Positions 7,961 through 18,419 are shown, counted from the stretch's first letter. The stretch: DNA of 64,000 nucleotides from [Borrelia] lusitaniae (GCF_030440365.1 NZ_CP124050.1:248001-312000); one strand, 5' to 3'. Program-made: numbers and translations. The notes: generated by a model not told the origin, from the letters alone.

Positions 7961-8566
7961 ATGTATATAAATACAATAATAGAATCTATTGATTCAAATA
8001 TAGCTTATTCTCCAATAGTATTTTTTTCTTTACTAATTTTAGCAGGGCTTAATGTTCCTATTTCTGAGGATGCAATAGTACTAATGGGTGGAATTTTATC
8101 TAGCAGGAAGAATGAATATACTATATTAATATTTTTAGGAATTTTTTGGGGAGCCTATCTTGGAGACATAATATCTTTTTACATTGGAAAATTAATGGGA
8201 AATAAATTATTTAAAAATAAAAAAGAAAATAACCTGCTTGACAAAATAAATTACTATTATGGTCAATACGGAGTATTAACTTTATTTATAGGAAGATTTA
8301 TACCCTTTGGAGTTAGAAACGCAATATTTATATCAGCAGGAATGGGAAATATGAAATCTAATTTATTTGTTGTTTCTGACTTTTTTGCAACTTTACTTTC
8401 AATAATGGTTTATTTCACTCTAAGCTTTAAACTAGGACAATCATTTGAAATAATATTTTCAAAAATAAAAATAATTATATTTGCAATATTTATTATAGTA
8501 ATAGCAACAACAATAATAATCTACGTAATTAAAAAAAATAAAAAAGTTGACAAAAATTTAAAATAA
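7961..8566 (+). CDS. DedA-family membrane protein
   Basis: A 201-residue integral membrane protein with the DedA/SNARE-associated pattern: an early NVPISEDAIVLMGG (family: PxPxE near the first helix), FWGAYLGDIISFYIGK, then FIGRFIPFGVRNAIFISAGM matching the conserved F-x-x-R-x-x-P-x-x-R motif. DedA proteins, including the UptA group, act as undecaprenyl-phosphate or phospholipid translocases and support envelope homeostasis. B. burgdorferi is known to depend on its single dedA gene. The last codons overlap the promoter of the downstream tRNA-Leu. Confidence 0.88.
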   Translation: MYINTIIESIDSNIAYSPIVFFSLLILAGLNVPISEDAIVLMGGILSSRKNEYTILIFLGIFWGAYLGDIISFYIGKLMGNKLFKNKKENNLLDKINYYYGQYGVLTLFIGRFIPFGVRNAIFISAGMGNMKSNLFVVSDFFATLLSIMVYFTLSFKLGQSFEIIFSKIKIIIFAIFIIVIATTIIIYVIKKNKKVDKNLK

Positions 8567-8576
8567 AAAATATAAT
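8547..8576 (+). promoter_or_regulatory. Consensus sigma-70 promoter of tRNA-Leu
   Basis: An exact TTGACA (8547-8552) and an exact TATAAT (8571-8576) are separated by 18 bases. Transcription would start around 8583, a few bases before the mature tRNA at 8587. The -35 element lies inside the last codons of dedA. It is the best promoter match I found in the window. Confidence 0.8.
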
Positions 8577-8586
8577 GTTTAGTAAT

Positions 8587-8670
8587 GCTGTGATGGTGGA
8601 AGTGGTAGACACGCTAGCTTGAGGGGCTAGTGGGCGAAAGCTCGTGCTGGTTCAAGTCCAGTTCACAGCA
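8587..8670 (+). tRNA. tRNA-Leu (anticodon GAG)
   Basis: A class II tRNA of 84 nt. The acceptor stem pairs GCTGTGA (8587-8593) with TCACAGC (8663-8669), with discriminator A at 8670. The anticodon arm is CTAGC-TTGAGGG-GCTAG, so the anticodon is GAG, reading CUC and CUU leucine codons. A long variable arm (GGGC-GAAA-GCTC) and a T arm with loop TTCAAGT follow. The 3' CCA is not encoded (TAA follows), so it must be added after processing. It sits just upstream of leuS, whose product charges it. Confidence 0.96.
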
Positions 8671-8765
8671 TAACAATTGTTAATAGCTTGTTAAATAAAA
8701 TTAACAACAATGTGATCTAAAAGGATAATAGAGAATAAATTGTAGATTAATTTTCAAGAGGACAA

Positions 8766-11288
8766 ATGTCTAAATACGAATTCATAAAAATTGAAAAAAA
8801 ATGGCAAGAATTTTGGGGCAATGACAAAACATACAAAGTAAAAGAAGATCCAAGCATTCCCAAAGAAAAAAGATTATACATACTTGACATGTTTCCCTAT
8901 CCTTCTGCCAACGGGCTTCATGTCGGCCACCCAGAAGGATACACAGCAACCGATATATTTGGAAGATACAAGCTTTTAAATGGGTTTCACGTGCTTCACC
9001 CAATAGGATTTGATAGTTTTGGACTTCCTGCTGAAAATTATGCAATACAAACAGGAACTCATCCTCAAAAAAGTACAGAAGAAAATATTAATAAATTTAA
9101 AAAACAAATAAAAGCTTTGGGATTTGCCTATGATTGGGATCGAGAAATTAGAACACATGACGAAAACTACTACAAATGGACACAGTGGATTTTCTTGCAA
9201 TTATATAAAAAAGGCCTAGCTTATGTAAAAGAAATGCCTGTATGGTACTGTCCTGAGCTTGGAACAGTATTAGCAAATGAAGAGATTATTCAAACTCCTA
9301 ATGGACCAAAATCCGAGAGAGGATTTCATAACGTAGAAAAAAAATATTTAAAACAGTGGGTTTTAAAAATTACAAAGTATGCTGAAAGATTGTTAAACGA
9401 CCTTGAAGAATTAGAATGGCCTGAATCCGTAAAAGAAATGCAGCGAAATTGGATTGGCAAATCAACAGGAGTTGAAATCGACTTTGAAATTGAAGACTGC
9501 AATGATAAAATCAAAGTCTTTACAACAAGACCAGACACAATCTTTGGTATCACATATTTAGTAATCGCACCAGAAAATAAACTAGTAGAAAAAATAACAA
9601 AAAATAACTTTAAAAAAAATGTCTTAAAATATGTAAAGCAAGAAGAGCTCAAAAGTGATCTTAAAAGGACCTCTCTTGAAAAAGATAAATCGGGAGTTTT
9701 TACAGGATCTTATGCATTTCATCCAATAACAAATGAAAAAATTCCAATTTGGGTTGCAAGCTACGTACTAGGAAATTATGGCAGTGGAGCTGTAATGGGT
9801 GTTCCAGCACACGATGAGAGAGACTTTCAATTTGCTAAAAAGTATAAATTGAAAATTTTACCTGTAATATCAAAATCAGGAAAAAATGAAATATTAGAAA
9901 AAGCATTTACTAATGATGGAATTTCAATAAATTCTCCTAATGAATTTAATAATCTTAAGAATTCCGAAGTAAAAGATAAAGTAATAAAATGGCTTGCTGA
10001 AAACAAAAAAGGGAAAGAAAAAGTTACCTACAAACTTAGAGATTGGATTTTTTCAAGACAAAGATACTGGGGAGAGCCTATACCCATTTTGTTTGACAAA
10101 CTTGGAAATGTGATACCCTTAAAAGAAAATGATCTTCCCTTAAAACTTCCAAAAACTGTAAACTATAAACCTTCTAAAACAGGAGAATCTCCTTTATCAA
10201 GAATTGAAGATTGGGTAAACGTAAAAGATACAGATTTTATAAGAGAAACAAACACAATGCCTCAATGGGCAGGCTCTTGTTGGTATTATTTAAGATACCT
10301 TGACCCTAAAAACCAAAAAGAGTTTGCAAGTAAAAAAAAAATTGAGTATTGGATGCCAGTTGACCTATACATAGGTGGAGCTGAACATACAGTATTACAC
10401 CTACTTTACTCAAGATTTTGGCACAAGGTTCTTTATGATCTAGGATATGTAAATACTAAAGAACCTTTTAAAAAGCTAATAAATCAAGGCGTAATAACAG
10501 CATTTTCTTACCAAAAAGAAAATGGGGTTTTAATACCTAATGACCAAGTTATAGAAAAAGACAATAAATTTTTTGACAAAAAGGATAATAAAGAAGTAAC
10601 CCAAGTGATTGCCAAAATGTCAAAATCTTTAAAAAACGTAATAAACCCAGACGACATTATTAAGGAATTTGGAGCAGACTCAATAAGAATTTATGAAATG
10701 TTTATGGGACCACTAACAGATTCTAAACCTTGGAACACTAAAGGCATTATTGGTGTTTTTCGATTTTTAAACAAAATTTGGAGTTTAAGAGAAAAAGAAC
10801 TATCAAAAGAGAATCCTCCAAAAGAAATAATATCCCAACTACATAAAGTAATAAAAAAAGTCACAGAAGATACAGAAAGACTAAATTTCAACACAGCAAT
10901 CTCTGCCATGATGATATTTATAAATGAGCTTCTAAAGTATAAAAAAAATTATTTAAATATATTTAAACCATTTATCATTATTCTATCCCCGTATGCGCCT
11001 CATTTAGCAGAAGAGCTGTGGGAATATATTGGAGAAACTCCCAGTTTATTCAAAAATTCAAAATGGCCAAAATTTGACGAAAGCCTTATTATTAAAGATA
11101 CAAAAGAAATTGTCTTGCAAATAAATGGAAAAATAAAAGACAAAATTTTACTAAACAAAGAAACAGATGAAGAAGAGCTAAAAAAAATAGCAATGGAAAA
11201 TAGTAAAATAAAATCAAATTTATTCAATAAAGAAATATTGAAAATAATTGCAATCAAAAACAAGCTTGTCAACATAGTGATAAAGTGA
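8766..11288 (+). CDS. leuS: Leucyl-tRNA synthetase
   Basis: LeuRS attaches leucine to tRNA-Leu in the cytoplasm. The 840-residue protein has both class I signatures: HVGH at residues 52-55 (HIGH box, in PYPSANGLHVGHPEGY) and KMSKS at about 617-621 (AKMSKSLKNV). Between them lies an inserted editing domain with TTRPDTIFGITY (T-rich motif) and GVPAHDERDF (Asp that binds the alpha-amino group of misactivated substrate). Length is close to the bacterial norm of about 860. AAGAGGA directly before the ATG serves as ribosome-binding site. A tRNA-Leu gene lies 95 bases upstream. Confidence 0.97.
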   Translation: MSKYEFIKIEKKWQEFWGNDKTYKVKEDPSIPKEKRLYILDMFPYPSANGLHVGHPEGYTATDIFGRYKLLNGFHVLHPIGFDSFGLPAENYAIQTGTHPQKSTEENINKFKKQIKALGFAYDWDREIRTHDENYYKWTQWIFLQLYKKGLAYVKEMPVWYCPELGTVLANEEIIQTPNGPKSERGFHNVEKKYLKQWVLKITKYAERLLNDLEELEWPESVKEMQRNWIGKSTGVEIDFEIEDCNDKIKVFTTRPDTIFGITYLVIAPENKLVEKITKNNFKKNVLKYVKQEELKSDLKRTSLEKDKSGVFTGSYAFHPITNEKIPIWVASYVLGNYGSGAVMGVPAHDERDFQFAKKYKLKILPVISKSGKNEILEKAFTNDGISINSPNEFNNLKNSEVKDKVIKWLAENKKGKEKVTYKLRDWIFSRQRYWGEPIPILFDKLGNVIPLKENDLPLKLPKTVNYKPSKTGESPLSRIEDWVNVKDTDFIRETNTMPQWAGSCWYYLRYLDPKNQKEFASKKKIEYWMPVDLYIGGAEHTVLHLLYSRFWHKVLYDLGYVNTKEPFKKLINQGVITAFSYQKENGVLIPNDQVIEKDNKFFDKKDNKEVTQVIAKMSKSLKNVINPDDIIKEFGADSIRIYEMFMGPLTDSKPWNTKGIIGVFRFLNKIWSLREKELSKENPPKEIISQLHKVIKKVTEDTERLNFNTAISAMMIFINELLKYKKNYLNIFKPFIIILSPYAPHLAEELWEYIGETPSLFKNSKWPKFDESLIIKDTKEIVLQINGKIKDKILLNKETDEEELKKIAMENSKIKSNLFNKEILKIIAIKNKLVNIVIK

Positions 11289-11303
11289 AAAAAGAGGCAT
11301 TAT

Positions 11304-13607
11304 ATGGACTTTGAAAGCCTAAGTATTAAATATAAAGGAATTATATTCACAATATTCATATTAATTACTGTTTTTTTGGGATTTTTTTTAAAAAATCTTA
11401 AATTCGATGCAAACATCTTAAAACTTATTCCCAAGACTAAAGAAACTGAAAGCTTAATAGACATTGACAAAAGTAATTCACTTTTATCTACAATAGTAAT
11501 ATTTCAAGATGAAAAAAATATTTTCAATAAAAAAAATTTTGAAACAATAAACAGCGTAATCAATGAAATAACTAAAATTTTGAAAGTATCTCCAAATGCG
11601 GTCACAAGCATATTTTCTTATTTTCCACAATTTAAAAAAGAAGTCTACACAGATAAAGACATAGAAGAAATAAAAAACAAAGTAAAGTCAACTCCATTTG
11701 TAAAAAACACATTCTTAGGCAACTCAGAAAATTTAATATACTTCATAATAATCCCATCAGAGAGTGACAAAATTAACTTCAGTAGAAATTTAAAAACTGA
11801 ACTTGATGAAATGGAAAAAACAATTAAAAAATATGAAACAGATAATCTAAAGTTGTATCTTACAGGAGATTTAATAGTAAGAGAAAAAATCTTAAACTAC
11901 ATGGTTGAAGACTTCAAGATCTTAGGCCCCCTTGCTACTTTTGTAGTAATAATTTCACTTTATCTTATTATAAAAAATCTAATTGGCGCATTAATTCCCA
12001 TTTTGATTGCATTATTATCATTGATTTGGACTTTTGGAATTAAAGGACTTGTACAATCCCCCATTACAGTGCCAGAAACTTCAATGATTGTTTTACTTAT
12101 TTCAATCGGATGTGCTAATGCTGTACACATAATAAATGAAATATTTAAATTAATAAAAAAAGAACAACTCTCAACAGAATCAATAAAAACAACAATTAAA
12201 AAACTTAAAACACCCATCCTGCTAACATCTCTTACAACTGCATTTGGATTTTTATCTCTTACAACCTCTTCAATTAATGCTTACAAAACAATGGGTATTT
12301 TCATGTCAATTGGAGTAATTATCTCAATGGCAATCTCATTAACCGTTTTACCCGGAATAATAACATTAATCCCGTTTGGGAAAAAAAAGTCTCTTGAAAA
12401 ACAAAAAGAAAATAAACTGCCTAAAATATTTTTCCTTGAAAGACTGGCCGAACTAAATACAAAAATAACAAAATCTATATTAAAAAGAAAATATATATCC
12501 TCTATAATAGTCGTTATCATACTGGGAATTTCTATTGCGGGTCTTTTAAGAATCGAAATCAATTTTGATGAAAAAGATTACTTTAAAGAAAGAACAAGTG
12601 TAAAAAAAACATTAAACCTAATGCAAAAAGAAATAGGGGGAATATCAATTTTCAAAATAGAAATTGAAGGCAACCCTGGTGAATTTAAAAATGCTGAATC
12701 GATGCAAATCTTAGATTTAATTACAGATAAGCTTGATGCATTTTCTGCAAAAACTCAATCCAACTCTATTAATGGAATTTTAAAATTTACAAATTTTAAA
12801 ATTAAAAAAGAATCCCCACTAGAGTATAAACTACCTGAAAACAAAACGATACTAAACAAACTAATAAATTTAATAGATAGGGGCGATTGGACTAAAGACA
12901 ATAAAAAAATGTATATTAATGACGATTGGTCATCAATATCTATTATAGTAAGAATTGAAGACAACTCAACAGAAGGAATAAAAAAATTTGAACAATATGC
13001 TATTAAAACAATTAATGAACATATGAGAAATAATAAATATCATTTTTCAGGGGTATATGATAAGGTGTTAATAGCTAAAACAATGGTAAGAGAACAGATT
13101 ATGAACATAATAACAACTCTTGGATCAATAACACTATTGCTTATGTTTTTCTTTAAATCTATAAAAACCGGAATAATTATTGCAATCCCAGTGGCATGGT
13201 CAGTATTTTTAAACTTTGCTGTAATGAGATTGTTTGGAATAACCCTAAACCCTGCAACAGCAACAATTGCATCTGTAAGCATGGGAGTCGGAGTAGATTA
13301 TTCAATTCATTTTTTCAACACGTTTATTTTAAAATACCGAAAAAATCAAAGCTACAAAAGCGCACTTCTTGAATCAATCCCGAGCGTATTTAATGGAATA
13401 TTTGCAAATTCTATTTCTGTTGGAATAGGGTTTTTAACCCTAACATTTTCGGCCTATAAAATAATATCAACTCTTGGAGCAATAATTGCTTTTACAATGT
13501 TAACTACATCTCTTGCATCCCTAACTCTTCTTCCATTATTAATTTATTTATTTAAACCCAGGGTTAAACTAGCCTCAAATAACAATTTTAAAAGATTAAA
13601 ACAATAA
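11304..13607 (+). CDS. RND/MMPL-type membrane transporter
   Basis: A 767-residue protein with RND two-fold architecture: an N-terminal TM helix (about 13-30), a large exterior loop, a bundle of five to six helices (about 205-350), a second single helix (about 397-415), a second loop, and a final bundle (about 600-750). GCANAVHIINEIF and GVGVDYSIHFFNTF are the paired sterol-sensing/MMPL-type TM4 motifs; the Asp in the second fits a proton-relay residue. Family members export lipids, hopanoids or drugs. There is no adjacent periplasmic adaptor gene, so the substrate is unknown. It starts 16 bases after leuS, and its tail overlaps the convergent lon gene by 12 bases. Confidence 0.85.
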   Translation: MDFESLSIKYKGIIFTIFILITVFLGFFLKNLKFDANILKLIPKTKETESLIDIDKSNSLLSTIVIFQDEKNIFNKKNFETINSVINEITKILKVSPNAVTSIFSYFPQFKKEVYTDKDIEEIKNKVKSTPFVKNTFLGNSENLIYFIIIPSESDKINFSRNLKTELDEMEKTIKKYETDNLKLYLTGDLIVREKILNYMVEDFKILGPLATFVVIISLYLIIKNLIGALIPILIALLSLIWTFGIKGLVQSPITVPETSMIVLLISIGCANAVHIINEIFKLIKKEQLSTESIKTTIKKLKTPILLTSLTTAFGFLSLTTSSINAYKTMGIFMSIGVIISMAISLTVLPGIITLIPFGKKKSLEKQKENKLPKIFFLERLAELNTKITKSILKRKYISSIIVVIILGISIAGLLRIEINFDEKDYFKERTSVKKTLNLMQKEIGGISIFKIEIEGNPGEFKNAESMQILDLITDKLDAFSAKTQSNSINGILKFTNFKIKKESPLEYKLPENKTILNKLINLIDRGDWTKDNKKMYINDDWSSISIIVRIEDNSTEGIKKFEQYAIKTINEHMRNNKYHFSGVYDKVLIAKTMVREQIMNIITTLGSITLLLMFFFKSIKTGIIIAIPVAWSVFLNFAVMRLFGITLNPATATIASVSMGVGVDYSIHFFNTFILKYRKNQSYKSALLESIPSVFNGIFANSISVGIGFLTLTFSAYKIISTLGAIIAFTMLTTSLASLTLLPLLIYLFKPRVKLASNNNFKRLKQ

Positions 13608-16016
13608 TTTAATGACCTCGCGCATATTATCTACAAGATAAAAATTAATGCCGCTCTTAATGTTAATAGGAATCTCTTCTAAGTCAACTCTATTTGCCTG
13701 AGGAACAATAATGTGCTCCACCCCACTACGCTTTGCTGCAATTATTTTTTCTCTAAGGCCCCCTATCATCATTACATTCCCAGTAAGAGAAAGCTCCCCC
13801 GTCATAGCCAAATGGGGTCTTACAACCTTATTGAGAGCAAGAGATATAAAAGCACTAGCTATTGTAATTCCTGCAGAAGGACCATCTTTTGGGGTAGCTC
13901 CTTCTGGAATATGTAAATGAATAACATTTTTTTCAAAAAAAGATTTGCTAATATTTAGATCTTCTTTAATACTATTAACGTAAGTATAGGCAATATTAGC
14001 AGATTCTTTCATAACATCCCCAAGTCTACCTGTTAATTTAATTCCACCCACCTTGGACTCAGTCTTTACAGTTTCAATCATTAAAGTTGAACCCCCATAA
14101 TTTGTCCAAGCAAGACCCATTACCATCCCCGAATACATAGCATTAGGCATGCTTTCCTTTCTAAAGACAGGTACACCAACATATTCTTCTAAATTGTCAT
14201 TAGAAATTTGATAGGACTTAACTTCAGTATTCTCAATAAGCTTTCTTGCAACCTTTCTTACAATTTTGTTTAAATATTTTTCAAAATTTCTAACTCCATT
14301 ATCTCTTGCATACTCTTGAGCAATTTGAACAAGAGCTGAGGTTTGAAATTTTAAAGAATCTTTATCAACTCCGTTTTCACCTAAAACTTTAGGGATTAAA
14401 TACTTTCTTGCAATCTCTATTTTTTCGTTATCGACATATCCAGAAATTTCAATAATCTCCATTCTATTTAATAAAGGTCTTGGTATTGTCTCAATAGAAT
14501 TAGCAGTTAAAACAAAAAAAACATTTGAAATATCAAAAGGAAGATCAAGATAATGATCTCTAAATTTAACATTCTGTTCGGGATCTAAAACTTCTAGAAG
14601 AACTGAAAAAGGATCCCCATAATTTGAAGAAGAAATTTTATCCACCTCATCAATTAAAAAAACAGGAGAATTTGTCTTAGTAATTCTTAAACCTTGAATA
14701 ATTTTGCCAGGCAAAGCACCAACATAAGTTCTTCTGTGTCCCTTAATTTCTGATTCATCACGCATTCCACCAACAGAAAATCTAAAAAACTTGGTGCGCA
14801 AAACCTTTGCAATAGCTGCCCCAATAGAAGTTTTCCCCACACCAGGAGGTCCCACCAAAAGAATAATAGCCCCTTTTTGAGTTTTTCTTAATTTAAGAAC
14901 AGAAATATATTCAATAATTCTATCCTTAACTTCCGTCATCCCATAATGAGTTTTATCTAAAATTTTTTTAGATTTTTGCAAATCTAATTTATCAAAATTA
15001 ATTTTCAAATCTCGCCAAGGAAGCTCAGTAATAAGTTCAAGATAATTTCTAATAACAATATATTCAGCCGAACTTGTCTCAAGGAGTGAAAATTTTTCAA
15101 GTTCTTTTTCAACTACCTCCAAAGACTCTCCTTTTAATTCTAAAGCCTTTAGCTTGGTTTTAAGCTTTTCAAAATCACTACCCTTTTTATCACCCATACC
15201 AAGTTCAGCTTTAATAGCTTTAAGCTGCTCTTTTAAAAAGAACTCTTTTTGCTGTTTTTCTAATCTCTCTTGAATGCCCTTAGCAATTTTATTTTGGATT
15301 TCAATTAAATTAAGTTCTTCATAAATTAGCTCTAAAACTTTTTTAAGCCTATCTTTTACACTCAAAGTTTCAAGAACTATTTGATGATCATTTTTTGAAG
15401 ATGAAATAGTACTGGCCACAATATCACATAATTTTCCCTTATCTTCAATATTAACCATATTTAATTGAACTTCAGGCATTTTTCTATGCGAAAATATCTC
15501 TTTGGTTCTAAGTAAAATACTGCTATAAATTGCCTTTGATTGAATATCATCTTTTCTAATTGGAATTTGTTTTAAATAGTCAATCTCAATTATGGGAAAC
15601 TTGTCATTTAGAACAACTTTAACAAATTTAATCCTATCAAAAGTTGAAACGAATATATTGTAACCACCATCTGGAAGATTAATTTTTTTTATTATCTTTC
15701 CAGTAACTCCAACAGAATAAATATCTTTACTATAATCAAAAATTAATTTCTGTTCATCATTATTATTGTTTTTTCCTAAAAATTTATCATTCAAAACAAA
15801 CAAAGCAATAATTCCACTACCTTTCATAGCATAATCTATTGCTTTCATATCAGAATCAGAGATTATAACAATAGGAATAAACATCCCTGGAAAAACTGGA
15901 TGAGAAGGAACCGCTATTAAAGGCACTCTTACAGGTTTATTAGAATGAGGCAAAATCCCAGCTACGGCTTTTTCTTTCTTTTTATCTCCCAACTTAGCTT
16001 TTTTAAATTCATCCAT
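13596..16016 (-). CDS. lon: ATP-dependent protease Lon
   Basis: Lon is a cytoplasmic AAA+ serine protease that degrades misfolded and regulatory proteins. The 806-residue protein has the N-terminal substrate-binding LON domain (PLIAVPSHPVFPGMFIPI), a coiled linker, Walker A GPPGVGKTS (about 390-398), Walker B VFLIDEVDKI, and a C-terminal protease domain. The catalytic Ser is in DGPSAGITIASAF (about 711) and the catalytic Lys in GGLREKIIAA (about 753). AGGAGAT just before the ATG supports the start. B. burgdorferi is known to carry two Lon proteins; by neighbours this should be Lon-1 (BB0253). The coding end overlaps the convergent transporter gene by 12 bases. Confidence 0.96.
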   Translation of the reverse strand: MDEFKKAKLGDKKKEKAVAGILPHSNKPVRVPLIAVPSHPVFPGMFIPIVIISDSDMKAIDYAMKGSGIIALFVLNDKFLGKNNNNDEQKLIFDYSKDIYSVGVTGKIIKKINLPDGGYNIFVSTFDRIKFVKVVLNDKFPIIEIDYLKQIPIRKDDIQSKAIYSSILLRTKEIFSHRKMPEVQLNMVNIEDKGKLCDIVASTISSSKNDHQIVLETLSVKDRLKKVLELIYEELNLIEIQNKIAKGIQERLEKQQKEFFLKEQLKAIKAELGMGDKKGSDFEKLKTKLKALELKGESLEVVEKELEKFSLLETSSAEYIVIRNYLELITELPWRDLKINFDKLDLQKSKKILDKTHYGMTEVKDRIIEYISVLKLRKTQKGAIILLVGPPGVGKTSIGAAIAKVLRTKFFRFSVGGMRDESEIKGHRRTYVGALPGKIIQGLRITKTNSPVFLIDEVDKISSSNYGDPFSVLLEVLDPEQNVKFRDHYLDLPFDISNVFFVLTANSIETIPRPLLNRMEIIEISGYVDNEKIEIARKYLIPKVLGENGVDKDSLKFQTSALVQIAQEYARDNGVRNFEKYLNKIVRKVARKLIENTEVKSYQISNDNLEEYVGVPVFRKESMPNAMYSGMVMGLAWTNYGGSTLMIETVKTESKVGGIKLTGRLGDVMKESANIAYTYVNSIKEDLNISKSFFEKNVIHLHIPEGATPKDGPSAGITIASAFISLALNKVVRPHLAMTGELSLTGNVMMIGGLREKIIAAKRSGVEHIIVPQANRVDLEEIPINIKSGINFYLVDNMREVIKLLF

Positions 16017-16292
16017 AAAATTTGAAATCTCCTAAGCTAATTATAACAAAACAAATATTTTATGAAAATTCATTTAATAATATTTTTTTTTATTATAAAA
16101 TAATAAAATGAGAATTTGCACAGTTAAAATTATGATCATGAATTTAGATTATGGTAAAAACTACAATCCATTAAACCTATACCATTCAATAATAAACACA
16201 ATGATTGCTGCTTAAAATTAATTAATCTATGGTGAATTTAGTAAAGAAGAATCCTTGAAAAATCGATTAAAAAAGAAATTCTAGAGAAGTAA

Positions 16293-18419
16293 ATGAAAAT
16301 TTGGAAACAAAAAGCAACCAATATACAAACCCAAGAATTAGATCGCATTGCTAAGCAATATAATATTAATAATCTTGAAGCAACTTTACTTATAAATCGA
16401 GAAATCAAAGAAGAAGATTTCATGTTTTTCCTTGAAGACAGCGTAAATTTACTACACAATCCATTTTTTTTAAAAAATATAGATAAATTTATAAAAAGAA
16501 TTCATAAAGCAATAAAAGAAAATGAAAACATATTAATCTTTGGAGACAAAGATGCTGATGGAATCACAGCAACAATAATAATGTATGAAACTTTTAAAGA
16601 TTTTGGACTTAATGTAAGTTATAAAATACCTTCAAATGGCGAATTTTATGGACTTTCAAACGAATTAATAAACATGGCTTTAGAAAAAAAAATCTCTTTA
16701 ATAATAACCGTTGATAATGGCATCTCTAGTATTGAAGAAATAAATTATGCAAATTCAAAAGGAATAGAAATAATAATAACAGACCACCATCTTCCAAGCG
16801 AAGATTTTAAAACTGAAAACATAGTTATAAATCCCCACCTAAAAGATGACAAATATCCATTCAAAGAAATAGCAGGATGTTGTGTAAGTTTTAAAACTTG
16901 TCTTGCTTTTAGCATGTCTTTTACAGATCTTTTTTCTAAAAACATTGTATTTTTATTTTTAGAAAAAACAAAAAATGAAATTATTCTTCATGCAATAGAA
17001 ATAAATAATTATATTTTAAAAGAATATCTAAGATTAGATAATAAGAATGAGCCTTTAATTAACTTAAACAAACTAGAAAAATTTGTAAAAAACAAATACA
17101 TAATAGTCTTTAACAAAGAAGATCAAGATCAATTATTAAATAAGCACTTTGGAAAAAACATAAATATAAACACAATTGATATTAGTGAAAATTTTATAAA
17201 AAAATACCCAAATTTTAGAAAAAAAACATTAAAAGACTTAATTCAAGCAACCAAGTATTTTAAATACAAAGAAGTTGAAATTAAAGACAAGCTTTACTAC
17301 ATATTTTACAACATAATTTTTGAAACTAACAAAAATTTAATCCAAAAATGCCTAAAAAGACTTAGCTTTGTTGCAATAGGAACAATAGCAGACAATATGC
17401 CCATTATTAATGAAAACAGAATAATCCTAAAAGCAGGACTTAGGGAAATTGCACTAAGAGAAAGAATGCCTATTAATTATTTATTAAAAGATGCAAACAT
17501 ATTAACAAAACCAAATATAACTTCAATGGATATCGCATACAAAATTGCACCTATACTAAACTCAACAGGAAGGCTTGAAAAAGCAGAAATTGCAATAAGC
17601 TTTTTATTAACTAACGACATTAATCAAATAGAAAATAAATTTAAAGAAATAAAAGAAATAAATGAGCTTAGAAAACATAAAGAAGAAAAAGCTTGGAATT
17701 CTCATGATAAAAACATTATTTTTAAAAACGATAAATTCATAGTTTGCTATGATCAAAATACACCAAAAGGAATAAGTTCTAGAATTGCAACTAGGCTTTC
17801 TGCTTACTACCAAAAAGTTGCTATTTTTTTAACAAAGCAAGGCAATATTATTAAAGGATCTATTAGGTCAAACAATAAAATTAATTCAAAAACACTAATA
17901 TCAATAGTGCCTTCTCATTTAGTAATAAATTCAGGGGGACATAAAGCTGCTGCTGGATTTACGCTGCATGAAAATTTACTCGAAAACTTTATTAAAGAAT
18001 TAGAACATGCAACTACAAAGGTTGAATATGAAACTACTGATGAAAACGAATCAATATCAATAGATGCCATTATTCCAAAAAATTTAACAAAAGATTCTCT
18101 TTTTAAAACAATAGCAATATTTGAACCTTATGGCTATAAATTTAGAGAGCCAATATTCATGATGGAAAATGCTTGCCTTCAAGAACTCAAAATAATTGAT
18201 AAAAATCATAGCTCAAAACATATAAATATGCGCATTAAATCACAAAACGATTACTATAAAGCTATTTTTTTTAACGGAACAAAAAAAATAGAAGAATTAA
18301 ATATAAAAGAAGATCAATATTTAGACATCATTTTTACAGTTAATGAAGATTTTTACTGCCCGAGAGAAAAAATATTGAAAATCATAGACATAAAAAAGAG
18401 CGCTCAAATCAATGTATAG
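16293..18419 (+). CDS. recJ: Single-strand DNA exonuclease RecJ
   Basis: RecJ is a 5'-3' single-stranded DNA exonuclease for recombination and mismatch repair. The 708-residue protein has the DHH-family metal motifs: GDKDADGITATI (about 85-96), VDNGIS (about 140), TDHHLPS (about 162, the DHH box), AIGTIADNMP, and the DHHA1 segment NSGGHKAAAGFTL near 550. It is longer than E. coli RecJ (577), with a charged insertion around residues 215-345 and a C-terminal OB-like part. Its end overlaps the next gene by 8 bases. The 276-base gap to divergent lon shows no convincing gene. Confidence 0.93.
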   Translation: MKIWKQKATNIQTQELDRIAKQYNINNLEATLLINREIKEEDFMFFLEDSVNLLHNPFFLKNIDKFIKRIHKAIKENENILIFGDKDADGITATIIMYETFKDFGLNVSYKIPSNGEFYGLSNELINMALEKKISLIITVDNGISSIEEINYANSKGIEIIITDHHLPSEDFKTENIVINPHLKDDKYPFKEIAGCCVSFKTCLAFSMSFTDLFSKNIVFLFLEKTKNEIILHAIEINNYILKEYLRLDNKNEPLINLNKLEKFVKNKYIIVFNKEDQDQLLNKHFGKNININTIDISENFIKKYPNFRKKTLKDLIQATKYFKYKEVEIKDKLYYIFYNIIFETNKNLIQKCLKRLSFVAIGTIADNMPIINENRIILKAGLREIALRERMPINYLLKDANILTKPNITSMDIAYKIAPILNSTGRLEKAEIAISFLLTNDINQIENKFKEIKEINELRKHKEEKAWNSHDKNIIFKNDKFIVCYDQNTPKGISSRIATRLSAYYQKVAIFLTKQGNIIKGSIRSNNKINSKTLISIVPSHLVINSGGHKAAAGFTLHENLLENFIKELEHATTKVEYETTDENESISIDAIIPKNLTKDSLFKTIAIFEPYGYKFREPIFMMENACLQELKIIDKNHSSKHINMRIKSQNDYYKAIFFNGTKKIEELNIKEDQYLDIIFTVNEDFYCPREKILKIIDIKKSAQINV

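Noticed and set aside
8673-8707. Inverted repeats after tRNA-Leu (TAACAATTGTTA and TTGTTAA/TTAACAA) as a terminator
   Set aside because: Stems are short and AT-only and no T-run follows, so they are too weak to call as a terminator.
16108-16215. 35-codon ORF (MRICTVKIMIM...) in the lon-recJ gap
   Set aside because: No Shine-Dalgarno, AT-biased composition as expected by chance, and no recognisable family. The 276-base gap is better explained as divergent promoter and leader DNA.
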